Positions 1-6,353 of a stretch of DNA of 10,547 bases are shown in pieces. Location: the NCBI GenBank assembly GCA_964608405.1, contig CAZSNC010000023.1:1-10547 (forward strand), written 5' to 3'. A program made the translations under genes and the position numbers. Each line of letters opens with the position of its first letter. Positions within the stretch are counted from its first letter, which is position 1. Under the pieces are notes generated by a model. It did no database searches. It was not told where the DNA came from and saw only the letters and a list, made by a program, of their open reading frames with translations. This DNA comes from GWB1-38-13 sp964608405. GTDB lineage: Bacteria; Patescibacteriota; Microgenomatia; UBA8517.

Positions 1-1222
1 GTCCTGCATCGTGGAGATGTTCAATTGCTTCCAACCCAAACCCGACACTTCCCCACCCGGCAGTAGAAGGATTTGCATGAAATGTCGAACAGCTTTGATA
101 AACATGGCGTCTGGCAACATCCGCACTGCACATACTCTTGTCTTTGTCTGATGCCGAACCTCCCGGATTGGTTAATAAGTCTTCGAATTTTTCAGCAACA
201 ACAGATTCAACTTTTTTCCCGTCTCCTCCAAGTTCCCTTCTGACAATTTTTTTTACGGTTGAATTCAACCAGGAAAATGTGTCTAAAAAATCCCCCTTCC
301 ATACACCGTCTGAGGATCCACAACAATCACAGTTACGTTTCCATCGTTCTATCCCATGATTACAGCTCCATGACCTATTCTCAATCAATTCTCCCTTGGG
401 AAAATTGTATTTTTCGCTGATCAATCTATCGAAAAGTTCATTAATTGAAATAACTTCAAAACCATTCTCTTTTAAAGAATTTTTTAATAAATAATCTAAG
501 AATAAATTTGCCCACGGCCTGTGATGCCCAAAAGTTTCCAGATCGGTATGTGCAATAACCAAACCCAATGGCGACTTCTCAGCCTGAGGCACGACAATAT
601 TTCTCACAAAACGGTCAGCATTTGAAATATCTTCGAATGACACTTCGGAGTGAACCTTGCTATCAAATGGAATGGCAATTAATCCGTTTGGTAATACCAT
701 TGGATAGTTATCCGTATTTCCACCATCAGCCCGACGAACCTGAACCGGAGACAGTAAAATCCCCTGGTAACCACACTCTTTTACAACATCGACAGTTTTA
801 TTATCCAATGCCGATTCGGGAGCCCAAAATATTTTCGGTTTAATTCCTTCTTTGGAAAGGGCCCGAAGTCCCGCTTTAATAAGAACACGTTTGTCATCAT
901 CTTCCAAAAAAGGAAGGATCGGGTGAATAAACGAATCTCCCATTCCATTGGCTTTCAGACTTTCCCGAATTTCTCTTCTTACCTGACCATCCTTAATCTG
1001 CATCCTTAAAATGCCATAGACATCCAGCGACAACCCCAAACAAGGATCCAGGTCTTTTTGAACAAGAGCCAAAGGCTTGTAACACTCTTGGGTTGTTTTT
1101 TCCATCCAATCTTCACCCTTTGGATCAAGTTTTGCAGAAGCCAATTCCCTGTGGTAAAGTCGCCTTTGAGGTTGAAGCGCATGAGCGGCGGGAACAAAAA
1201 TTCTCTCTCTGTCTTTTCCCAT
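1..1222 (-). CDS. GH57-like glycoside hydrolase with DUF3536 region (partial, C-terminus off the left edge)
   Basis: I translated this frame by hand: 407 uninterrupted codons from ATG at 1222 to the window edge. Family members are (beta/alpha)7-barrel alpha-glucan-active enzymes or relatives. Visible landmarks: a motif-I-like HALQP (residues 14-18; GH57 normally has HxHQP), ECYKPLA (46-52), FWAPESALD (132-140) where E136 sits at the usual nucleophile position, and AHTDLETFGHH (224-234) where D227 sits at the usual acid/base position. SWSCNHGIERW (284-294) followed by a Cys-rich NCDCCG (297-302) is the DUF3536 hallmark. No signal peptide is seen, so it is probably cytoplasmic. The start is the first ATG after an in-frame TGA; no Shine-Dalgarno precedes it. 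It is divergent from rplK. The substrate is unknown; glucan metabolism is inferred from the family only. Family assignment is confident, activity is not. Confidence 0.85.
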   Translation of the reverse strand, partial: MGKDRERIFVPAAHALQPQRRLYHRELASAKLDPKGEDWMEKTTQECYKPLALVQKDLDPCLGLSLDVYGILRMQIKDGQVRREIRESLKANGMGDSFIHPILPFLEDDDKRVLIKAGLRALSKEGIKPKIFWAPESALDNKTVDVVKECGYQGILLSPVQVRRADGGNTDNYPMVLPNGLIAIPFDSKVHSEVSFEDISNADRFVRNIVVPQAEKSPLGLVIAHTDLETFGHHRPWANLFLDYLLKNSLKENGFEVISINELFDRLISEKYNFPKGELIENRSWSCNHGIERWKRNCDCCGSSDGVWKGDFLDTFSWLNSTVKKIVRRELGGDGKKVESVVAEKFEDLLTNPGGSASDKDKSMCSADVARRHVYQSCSTFHANPSTAGWGSVGFGLEAIEHLHDAG

Positions 1223-1230
1223 ACTATAAA

Positions 1231-1259
1231 TATTTAGTACAAAAACCCAAACTCGTCAA
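1231..1259 (-). promoter_or_regulatory. Possible promoter of the GH57-like gene
   Basis: On the minus strand TTGACG (1254-1259) and TAAATA (1231-1236) are separated by exactly 17 nt. The -35 matches consensus at five of six bases; the -10 is poor. The -10 ends 8 nt before the ATG at 1222, so transcription would begin almost at the start codon. Confidence 0.35.
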
Positions 1260-1300
1260 CACGGCATTTTGGGATATTTACATAAACAATCCTTTATACT

Positions 1301-1444
1301 AAAATACTTCTTACCTCAATTATTATTGAGGGAGATAAAGCCTCCAAAGGCAGTATCGAAAACAAGCTTATTTACTTGTCTTCATACAGAAGTCCTCGGA
1401 GATTATCTTGAAAGAAATCAGAATAAATTAATTATAATAAAAAT
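1301..1444 (+). promoter_or_regulatory. Hairpin-rich region upstream of rplK (candidate leader)
   Basis: This gene-free stretch holds a perfect 7-bp hairpin, CCTCAAT-TATT-ATTGAGG (1314-1331). The right arm can instead take part in GAGG/CCTC or GGAG/CTCC pairing with 1341-1345, and GCCT-ccaa-AGGC (1340-1351) is a third alternative. ACAAG/CTTGT (1362-1366/1375-1379) adds another small stem. In many bacteria the L11-L1 mRNA leader is bound by L1 for feedback control, so a regulatory leader is plausible. I cannot align an L1 site with confidence. A TATACT at 1295-1300 could be the -10 of a promoter that transcribes it, but no good -35 is present. Confidence 0.35.
1408..1438 (+). promoter_or_regulatory. 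Possible promoter directly before rplK
   Basis: TTGAAA (1408-1413) and a perfect TATAAT (1433-1438) are spaced by 19 nt, which is long. The -10 ends 6 nt before the rplK ATG, implying a leaderless or nearly leaderless transcript if used. The sequence is very AT-rich, so chance matches are likely. Confidence 0.35.
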
Positions 1445-1870
1445 ATGGCAAAAAAAATTAAGGTTATTTTAAAGCTTAATTTAAAAGCGGCAGAAGCTAC
1501 TCCTGCCCCGCCTGTCGGAACGGCCTTGGGACAACATGGTGTTGCCATCATGGACTTTGTGAAGGCTTATAACGACCGTACAAAAGATCTTAAAGGTCAG
1601 GTTGCACCCGGAGTAATTACCATTTATGAAGACAGAACATTGGATTTCGTAATCAAAAAAGCTCCTGTATCTGAAATGATTAAAAAAGCACTTACGCTTG
1701 AAAAAGGTTCCGGGACAACCCCAAGAGACATCGTCGGAACACTCAATAAAAACCAGGTAACAGAAATCGCCAAAGAGAAAATGGACGATCTTAATGCGCT
1801 GGATATTGAAGCGGCAGAGAAAATCGTTGAAGGAACAGCGCGGTCAATGGGGGTCAAGGTAGAAAAATAA
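1445..1870 (+). CDS. rplK: 50S ribosomal protein L11
   Basis: L11 binds 23S rRNA with L10/L12 to form the GTPase-associated centre that interacts with EF-G, EF-Tu and release factors. The 141-residue length is exactly usual. The N-terminal domain shows the family signature ATPAPPVGTALGQHGV (residues 18-33) with its conserved prolines. The C-terminal RNA-binding domain (about 72-141) carries the expected GSGTTPRDIVGTL stretch and the closing ARSMGVKVE. The start ATG gives the canonical MAKKIK beginning; no Shine-Dalgarno is visible in the AT-rich upstream sequence. rplA follows after 6 nt, so they are surely cotranscribed. Unlike the common bacterial order, no nusG or secE lies upstream; the neighbour is a divergent GH57-like gene. 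Confidence 0.98.
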   Translation: MAKKIKVILKLNLKAAEATPAPPVGTALGQHGVAIMDFVKAYNDRTKDLKGQVAPGVITIYEDRTLDFVIKKAPVSEMIKKALTLEKGSGTTPRDIVGTLNKNQVTEIAKEKMDDLNALDIEAAEKIVEGTARSMGVKVEK

Positions 1871-1876
1871 AAGATT

Positions 1877-2750
1877 ATGGGAAAAACTAAAACAGCATTC
1901 GTCGGTGGAGTTTCAGATGAGGCTCTTTCATCCGAAGAAAGACGGCACCTGCGGGTGCCGTCGTTCTTTCATGNNNNNNNNNNAAAAAAAGAAGGTTGAA
2001 GGACTTGGAGTACGCGGTGGTGACAAAATCAAAGTAATTGGCGCAACCGAACCGGAGGCAGAATCAGAACCCGTCAAAGTTGACACTCAAAAACCAGATA
2101 CCGATAAACAGGAAGAAATAGCAGAAACCAAGAATGAAGTCCCAGAAGAGAAAAAAGGAAAGAAGGCCCGCGTTAGGGGAAAGAATTACAAGTCGGCAAA
2201 AGCAAAAATTGACAGCAATAAACTCCATTCCGTTTCGGATGCTATTAAAATCATTAAAGAGCTCAAATACACCAAATTCGACGAAACATACGAGCTTCAT
2301 ATAATAGTTAAAAAACAGGGTTTGAACATCAATTTAAATCTCCCCCATCCCTTCGGAAAAGTTAAAAAGGTTGAAGTGGCAAGTGATGCAACAATCGAAA
2401 AGCTTAAAAAAGGAAGAATCGATTTTGACGTACTTTTGGCAACTGCCGAAATGATGCCAAAACTTGTCATGTTTGCAAAGTTATTAGGGCCAAAAGGTTT
2501 AATGCCAAATCCGAAAAACGGAACCCTCATTAAAAGCGAAAAAGAAGCCGAAAAATATTCTGCTAGTCAAACAACAATTAAGACGGAAAAGGAACAACCC
2601 ATTGTTCATATGGCCATTGGAAAAATGAGTATGGATGACAATCAAGTAAACGAAAACATAACGGCAGTATTTGATATTATTACAAAAGGCTTAATTGATA
2701 GAGTTTATCTCAAATCCACAATGAGTCCATCTGTTAAGGTGATGGTCTAA
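1877..2750 (+). CDS. rplA: 50S ribosomal protein L1 with long N-terminal extension (interrupted by assembly gap)
   Basis: L1 binds 23S rRNA at the L1 stalk, helps tRNA leave the E site, and often represses its own L11-L1 mRNA. The true start is most likely ATG 1877 (MGKTKTAFVGGVSDE), 6 nt after rplK; it lies in a different frame from the main body, and the two are joined across the N run. The body after the gap is clear L1: NYKSAKAKID, a shortened first domain, GPKGLMPNPKNG (encoded from 2487, the second-domain signature) and a C-terminus ending near 2747. Between the gap and the core lie about 66 Lys/Glu-rich residues absent from standard 230-residue L1 proteins. An ATG at 1905 opens the downstream frame but would give non-L1 N-terminal sequence, so I reject it. 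With 10 Ns the total is not a multiple of three, so the gap length is wrong or nearby bases are. Confidence 0.93.
1941..1962. repeat. GC-rich perfect inverted repeat inside the L1 start region
   Basis: GACGGCACC (1941-1949) and GGTGCCGTC (1954-1962) form a perfect 9-bp stem with a TGCG loop; 17 of 22 bases are G or C in an otherwise AT-rich gene. The flanks continue imperfectly, with CATCCGAAGAAA on the left against GTTCTTTCATG on the right. It ends 11 nt before the N run. In the rplA frame the right arm reads RVPSFFH, unlike the Lys/Glu-rich surroundings. It may be a natural hairpin that broke the assembly, or a fold-back artefact. Confidence 0.8.
1974..1983. other. Assembly gap (10 N)
   Basis: Ten consecutive undetermined bases within rplA. 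To keep the left part (ATG 1877) and right part in one frame, the real number of missing bases must be a multiple of three, provided the left flank is correct. A run of exactly 10 is probably a placeholder for an unknown length. Confidence 0.99.
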
Positions 2751-2782
2751 ATCTTCTGTGTTTTATTTCTAAAAACTACCCC

Positions 2783-2809
2783 GCTATCCATTTTTAAATA
2801 GCCTTTTTT
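2783..2809 (+). terminator. Weak candidate terminator after rplA
   Basis: GCTAT (2783-2787) can pair with ATAGC (2798-2802), followed by C and six T. The 5-bp stem with a 10-nt AT-rich loop is weak. It overlaps the end of the convergent TspO-like gene. It is the only terminator-like structure seen between the convergent genes. Confidence 0.3.
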
Positions 2810-3567
2810 CGGATAACAAGAAGTGTATTTGACAGAAGCAGCAAAACAATTAAAAGCAATACTGTTGTAACGATAGTCGGATAGGATGAGTTAAATCCTC
2901 CCGTTGAAGTGTGTTTGAACCAAATTCCAAAATAAGCCCAAACGGGAACCAATCCGTATGCAACACTTCTGTCTTTATGCATTCTCCAAACAGATATGGC
3001 AAATCCGACTAACAAGACAACGATCATCCAAAAAGTATCCGAAAGCCCAAACCCTCCCCGGCCAAGACTTACCAGAAATGCAGTAATGTTGGCTATTGTA
3101 GCAACGGTTATCCATCCGAAATATACACCAAACGGCACTTTATATAACAATCTATCACTCAATTCTAACTTTTCTTTGTTAATTGTATCGGTAATCTTAA
3201 TAAGGAAAAAAAGCAGTAGCAACATCAGTATAACTGTTAAGCCCATAAGCCGATAATGCCATGCAAATATCCAAGCACTATTAATTAATGATGTTGCTAT
3301 AAAAAGTCTATTAACGGGGGTGAATAACTTTTGGTTTATTTTTTTTGAAACAAGCTGATTAACCGTATATATTCCAAGCAAAAGATAAATAATACCCCAA
3401 ATTGAAAATGTTAAAGGGGCAGGTGCAAACAAATTAGGGTAAATTTCCGATACTTCCCCGGTTGTGAGATTATTAATCGGTAAAATATTCGCCAAAGCAT
3501 TAACAACTATCATCAGAAAGTAAGACAGTATAACCGCAATCTTTAACTTCGGAAAATTATCAGTCAT
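2794..3567 (-). CDS. TspO/MBR-like multi-pass membrane protein
   Basis: This 257-residue protein is almost wholly hydrophobic, with roughly seven to eight membrane segments (about 9-29, 49-70, 86-103, 107-125, 142-167, 178-196, 203-217, 229-252). NALANILPINNLTTGEVS (23-40), FSIWGIIYLLL (54-64), SAWIFAWHY (97-105) and GWITVATIANITAFLVS (151-167) resemble the group usually labelled tryptophan-rich sensory protein, distant relatives of TspO/translocator proteins with tryptophans in the membrane. Typical TspO has five helices and about 160 residues, so this is the longer variant. Ligand and role are unknown. The ATG at 3567 sits in TGAATTATG with no Shine-Dalgarno. It follows the unrecognised membrane protein gene by 52 nt on the same strand and converges on rplA. 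Confidence 0.75.
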   Translation of the reverse strand: MTDNFPKLKIAVILSYFLMIVVNALANILPINNLTTGEVSEIYPNLFAPAPLTFSIWGIIYLLLGIYTVNQLVSKKINQKLFTPVNRLFIATSLINSAWIFAWHYRLMGLTVILMLLLLFFLIKITDTINKEKLELSDRLLYKVPFGVYFGWITVATIANITAFLVSLGRGGFGLSDTFWMIVVLLVGFAISVWRMHKDRSVAYGLVPVWAYFGIWFKHTSTGGFNSSYPTIVTTVLLLIVLLLLSNTLLVIRKKAI

Positions 3568-3572
3568 AATTC

Positions 3573-3601
3573 ATTGTATTTTGTACATAGCTAAAATACA
3601 A
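3573..3601 (-). promoter_or_regulatory. Possible promoter of the TspO-like gene
   Basis: On the minus strand TTGTAT (3596-3601) and TACAAT (3573-3578) are spaced by exactly 17 nt; the -10 matches consensus at five of six positions. It lies only 5 nt before the ATG at 3567, which would again give a leaderless message. Confidence 0.4.
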
Positions 3602-3619
3602 GATCAAATTATCGGGGTT

Positions 3620-5044
3620 TTAAAAGACAGTTTTCGTAAGCGGCTCAATTATTCCGATCCCATTGGTATTTTTTCCAAAAAGAAAAAATGCCAAAAATAC
3701 AATTACAGTCCAAAATATCAACCAGAGAATTGCCGAAACAACCGTTCCGATTCCCCACATAGCACCTTTCTTAACTCCGATTATTACACCAGGTGCAAAT
3801 ATCAAAAGAATGTAAACAAGAATTGAAATTATAACTAAAACAATCATTATCAGGCTTTGGTATGAATAAATAATATTTCTTGTAATTAGCGTTCCGAGAA
3901 CAACAACCACAGCCGTGTAAAAAACACTCATTAATGAGACAACAAAACCCAAAAGTACACAAACGGCAAACATCTTGCCATTGGAAGTAGGCTGCACTCC
4001 AGTATTTTTTTCTTTTACCTCACCCACAGTCTTCCCATTGGTTGGAGGATTTGGTTTGCGAAGAAACCTTACAACCGTAACTACAATAACTACAAAAACA
4101 ACAAGAATTAAAAGCAGTACCCCGCCGCCAATCAACAGTTCTTTCCCGTAAAGTTTGGCCTTTGAATCCGCATATGATCCGTCAATTGTGTATGATTCCA
4201 AAGGTGCCAGATCGGATGCAGTTTTGTAAATTGATCCCTGTCCGATTGAAGAAACATACGAATCCATTGCGGGGCTTGCAACACCTTCCGCTACACCGGC
4301 AGAACTCAATTTCGCCATTTGAGTTGATGCATCATTAAAGCGGTAATTAACCTCTCCCGTTACTCCTTTCATATAAAGGTCCGAATCCGTCGATATCCCC
4401 ACACTTAAAGACCTAACTGAATCCTCGGCTTGGAGGGACTCAAATTTGTAGGTGTAGGCACCAAACGCATTTTTCTTGGCGTAATCGAAGGTTCGAAAGT
4501 ATACGAAAAACGCACCCGACTTTCCGGCCGCAATAGAGGTCGGAAGCTCCACCGTCAATGTGTCATTTTTATATTCAAAGTCTGCTTTCTTGTACTTTGC
4601 GTTGTAATATGAATAATCATTGTAATAATCGGGGTCCTGGTATTCTTCACAAACCGAAGGCGGGTATCTTCTTAACATATCATCATATACAGGTGTTGTG
4701 TATCTTATACAAGTTTTTTCTTTAAATATCTGAAATATAAAAATATTGGATGCCGCAACAGAAGGAATTCTCAATTTAACTTCCTTCAAAGGTGTCTCTC
4801 CCGAATTTCCAACAACTATCCGGCTACTGACAACAGCCTCTCCGTTACCACGGAAAACGATACTATATGTATGATTCTGTCCAAAAAACGTTCCTTGTTG
4901 GTAATCCCGTGGTACTACTGTTTTATCAAGTGCCACTCCAGGATCAACAACTGTAACATCAACAGGTTCCGATTGGGCAAAAACACTCCCAACAAAAAAT
5001 AGAGGAAGAAGAACGGAAAAGATTACTTTATAAAAAAACCTCAT
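3620..5044 (-). CDS. Unrecognised exported, membrane-anchored protein
   Basis: I do not recognise the family. The 474-residue protein begins with a classical signal peptide: MRFFYK, a hydrophobic core, and a likely cleavage after VFA (residue 23). Residues 24-300 form a polar, beta-rich exported domain with a Tyr/Asp-rich patch (about 119-148) and two cysteines (C112, C132) that could form a disulfide. One membrane segment lies at about 303-327, then a cytoplasmic-looking Lys/Pro/Asn-rich linker (328-356), then three more membrane segments (about 358-384, 396-421, 430-456). The layout recalls DUF2207-like envelope proteins, but I see no decisive motif. The start ATG is the only one that gives the signal peptide; upstream sequence lacks a Shine-Dalgarno. 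It is divergent from the L10-L12 operon. Confidence 0.88.
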   Translation of the reverse strand: MRFFYKVIFSVLLPLFFVGSVFAQSEPVDVTVVDPGVALDKTVVPRDYQQGTFFGQNHTYSIVFRGNGEAVVSSRIVVGNSGETPLKEVKLRIPSVAASNIFIFQIFKEKTCIRYTTPVYDDMLRRYPPSVCEEYQDPDYYNDYSYYNAKYKKADFEYKNDTLTVELPTSIAAGKSGAFFVYFRTFDYAKKNAFGAYTYKFESLQAEDSVRSLSVGISTDSDLYMKGVTGEVNYRFNDASTQMAKLSSAGVAEGVASPAMDSYVSSIGQGSIYKTASDLAPLESYTIDGSYADSKAKLYGKELLIGGGVLLLILVVFVVIVVTVVRFLRKPNPPTNGKTVGEVKEKNTGVQPTSNGKMFAVCVLLGFVVSLMSVFYTAVVVVLGTLITRNIIYSYQSLIMIVLVIISILVYILLIFAPGVIIGVKKGAMWGIGTVVSAILWLIFWTVIVFLAFFLFGKNTNGIGIIEPLTKTVF

Positions 5045-5103
5045 GAGCTAATAATTGCACACAAGGCAACTCTATTGCAAGCCCGTAGCAGAAATTCCCG
5101 GGG

Positions 5104-5132
5104 TTGACTTAATCGGAATTAACCCATAAAAT
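5104..5132 (+). promoter_or_regulatory. Promoter of the rplJ-rplL operon
   Basis: TTGACT (5104-5109), a 17-nt spacer and TAAAAT (5127-5132) form a near-consensus sigma70-type promoter, five of six matches in each box. Transcription would start near 5139, leaving a leader of about 140 nt before rplJ, as expected for an L10-controlled operon. Confidence 0.75.
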
Positions 5133-5139
5133 AGCATTT

Positions 5140-5227
5140 GTCCTAAGAAAGTGTGTATCCGCCCAAAAGGTGGAGTAAATCGCGCCGAGGAGATTAATTT
5201 TTCAAGCACCTCGGTGGTGCTTTTTTT
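5140..5227 (+). promoter_or_regulatory. L10-type leader / attenuator
   Basis: The transcribed leader contains two competing pairings. CCGAGG (5185-5190) can pair with CCTCGG (5209-5214), extendable to eight pairs with one G-T. Alternatively GCACC (5206-5210) pairs with GGTGC (5216-5220) ahead of seven T. The two share bases 5209-5214, so forming one excludes the other. This is the logic of L10 leaders in other bacteria, where L10 or the L10-L12 complex bound to the RNA sets expression; the element GCCGAGG also recalls the Firmicute leader. L10 binding here is inferred. Confidence 0.65.
5206..5227 (+). terminator. Intrinsic terminator in the rplJ leader
   Basis: A perfect 5-bp GC-rich stem, GCACC-TCGGT-GGTGC, is followed directly by seven T. 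It lies 55 nt before the rplJ start and after the promoter, so it should act as a premature, conditional terminator. Confidence 0.7.
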
Positions 5228-5282
5228 GTGACTGAATAATAAAAAATCATAGGTTAACAACCATAGATAAAAAAATTAGATT

Positions 5283-5813
5283 ATGAAAAAAAGCGAAAAA
5301 CCATTTTTTGTTGATAATTTAACCGAAGAGCTTAAAAGTGCAAGCGGTTATGTTCTCGTGGATTTTAACGGTCTTTCCGTTTCGCTTCAGCAGGATCTTA
5401 AAAAAAGACTGCGTGAAGTAAACGGTAAAATGGTAATTGTTAAAAACACCCTCTTCAAATTGTCCGCCGAAAAAGCAAAAGCGCCTGAAGAAATTATGTC
5501 CGACACGGTTCTTCAGGGTCCGACTGCACTAATTTCAACCGACAGCGATCCTATTGCACTTCTTCAAGTCCTTTCAAAATTCGCCAAAGAAAAAGAAGTC
5601 CCACAGCTTAAGGTAGGAATTATCGATGGATCTTTCCAAAACAAAGAATCACTTATCAGACTCTCCTCACTTCCCGGAAAGAACGTTCTTCAGGCACAGG
5701 TAGTCGGCGCAGTATCGGCACCACTTTATAACATCGTCGGAACACTGCAATCTAATATTCAGAAACTCATTTGGATTCTAAAATCAAAATCAGAAGGTGG
5801 TGATAAACAATGA
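5283..5813 (+). CDS. rplJ: 50S ribosomal protein L10
   Basis: L10 anchors the L7/L12 dimers to the ribosomal stalk and is the usual autoregulator of this operon. The 176 residues match the family length. The N-terminal RNA-binding domain shows the expected YVLVDFNGLSV (23-33), LKKRLREVNGKMVIVKNTL (39-57) and QGPTALIS (78-85); the C-terminal part (about 150-176) ends in the helix that carries L12. The start is ATG 5283 in AGATTATG with no Shine-Dalgarno. Its TGA stop overlaps the rplL ATG by 4 nt (ATGA), so translation is likely coupled. It follows its own promoter and attenuator instead of lying behind rplA. Confidence 0.97.
   Translation: MKKSEKPFFVDNLTEELKSASGYVLVDFNGLSVSLQQDLKKRLREVNGKMVIVKNTLFKLSAEKAKAPEEIMSDTVLQGPTALISTDSDPIALLQVLSKFAKEKEVPQLKVGIIDGSFQNKESLIRLSSLPGKNVLQAQVVGAVSAPLYNIVGTLQSNIQKLIWILKSKSEGGDKQ
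5794..5800 (+). promoter_or_regulatory. Shine-Dalgarno of rplL
   Basis: AAGGTGG matches the ideal AAGGAGG at six of seven positions and lies 9 nt before the rplL ATG, inside the end of rplJ. It is the only clear Shine-Dalgarno in the window and fits the need for several L12 copies per L10. Confidence 0.7.
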
Positions 5814-6253
5814 CAGACGACGTAAAAAAGGAAGAAAAAAAAGCCGAAGTATCAAAGAGTGTTGAAAAATTAGTTGAGGAAATTTCAAAACTTTCCGTTT
5901 TGGAGCTTTCTGATCTTGTTAATGCTCTTCAGGATAAACTCGGTGTGACAGCCGCCCCTATGGCAGTAGCCGCAGCACCAGCTGCAGGAGTACAAGCAGG
6001 TGCAGAAGCAGGAGCCGCAGGAGAAACAGCAAGCGAAGGCGGAGCACAAAATTTGGTCATGACCGCTTCGGGAGACAATAAAATTGCTGTTATAAAAGCA
6101 CTCAGGGAAGTAAATCAGAACTGGGGTCTTAAAGAAGCAAAGGATATGACCGAACAACTTCCAGCTGAAATCATCAAGGGAGGAAAACCCGAAGATGTAA
6201 AAGCAGCTGCCGAAAAATTAAAGGCGGCAGGTGCAACAGTCGAAATGAAGTAA
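5810..6253 (+). CDS. rplL: 50S ribosomal protein L7/L12
   Basis: L7/L12 is the multicopy stalk protein that recruits and stimulates translational GTPases. It has 147 residues against the usual 120-130. The N-terminal dimerisation and L10-binding domain (about 15-46) shows LVEEISKLSVLELSDLVNAL. It is followed by an Ala/Gly/Glu hinge (about 47-80) longer than usual. The C-terminal factor-binding domain (81-147) carries DNKIAVIKALREV, the signature GLKEAKDM (106-113) and the closing AGATVEMK. Residues 1-14 are an extra Lys/Glu-rich leader. The start overlaps the L10 stop, with a good Shine-Dalgarno. A strong terminator follows. Confidence 0.97.
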   Translation: MTDDVKKEEKKAEVSKSVEKLVEEISKLSVLELSDLVNALQDKLGVTAAPMAVAAAPAAGVQAGAEAGAAGETASEGGAQNLVMTASGDNKIAVIKALREVNQNWGLKEAKDMTEQLPAEIIKGGKPEDVKAAAEKLKAAGATVEMK

Positions 6254-6256
6254 AAT

Positions 6257-6300
6257 CTGCTTTGGCAAGAGTCTATTTTTTAAATAGACCCTCAAAGCAG
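6257..6300 (+). repeat. Two-tier hairpin after rplL
   Basis: An outer 8-bp stem CTGCTTTG/CAAAGCAG (6257-6264/6293-6300) encloses a perfect inner 8-bp stem GTCTATTT/AAATAGAC (6271-6278/6282-6289) with a 3-T loop. It starts 3 nt after the rplL stop, has no T tract behind it, and precedes the true terminator. It may protect the mRNA 3' end or be a processing site; the role is inferred. Confidence 0.7.
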
Positions 6301-6312
6301 TACATCTAAATT

Positions 6313-6337
6313 ACCCACTTAAGATAGTGGGTTTTTT
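6313..6337 (+). terminator. Intrinsic terminator of the rplJ-rplL operon
   Basis: A perfect 7-bp stem ACCCACT-TAAGAT-AGTGGGT (6313-6332) runs into six T (6332-6337). The opposite strand lacks a T tract after the stem, so it should serve mainly rplJ-rplL, although the minus-strand operon also ends here. Confidence 0.85.
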
Positions 6338-6353
6338 AGTGGTTAATAATAAA

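Noticed and set aside
138..843. Plus-strand open frames in the first 850 bases
   Set aside because: They lie opposite the continuous GH57-like frame, which carries conserved motifs; the plus-strand products have no recognisable features.
1941..1970. The GC-rich hairpin as an intrinsic terminator
   Set aside because: The stem is followed by GTTCTTTC, not a T tract, and it lies within the rplA coding region.
1905..1985. ATG at 1905 as the start of L1
   Set aside because: The frame before the gap gives residues unlike L1, while ATG 1877 gives a plausible L1 N-terminus 6 nt after rplK; the frame change is explained by the gap.
5063..5092. TTGC...GCAA inverted repeat upstream of the membrane protein gene
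   Set aside because: The arms are only 4 bp and widely spaced, so chance explains them; no convincing promoter fits either.
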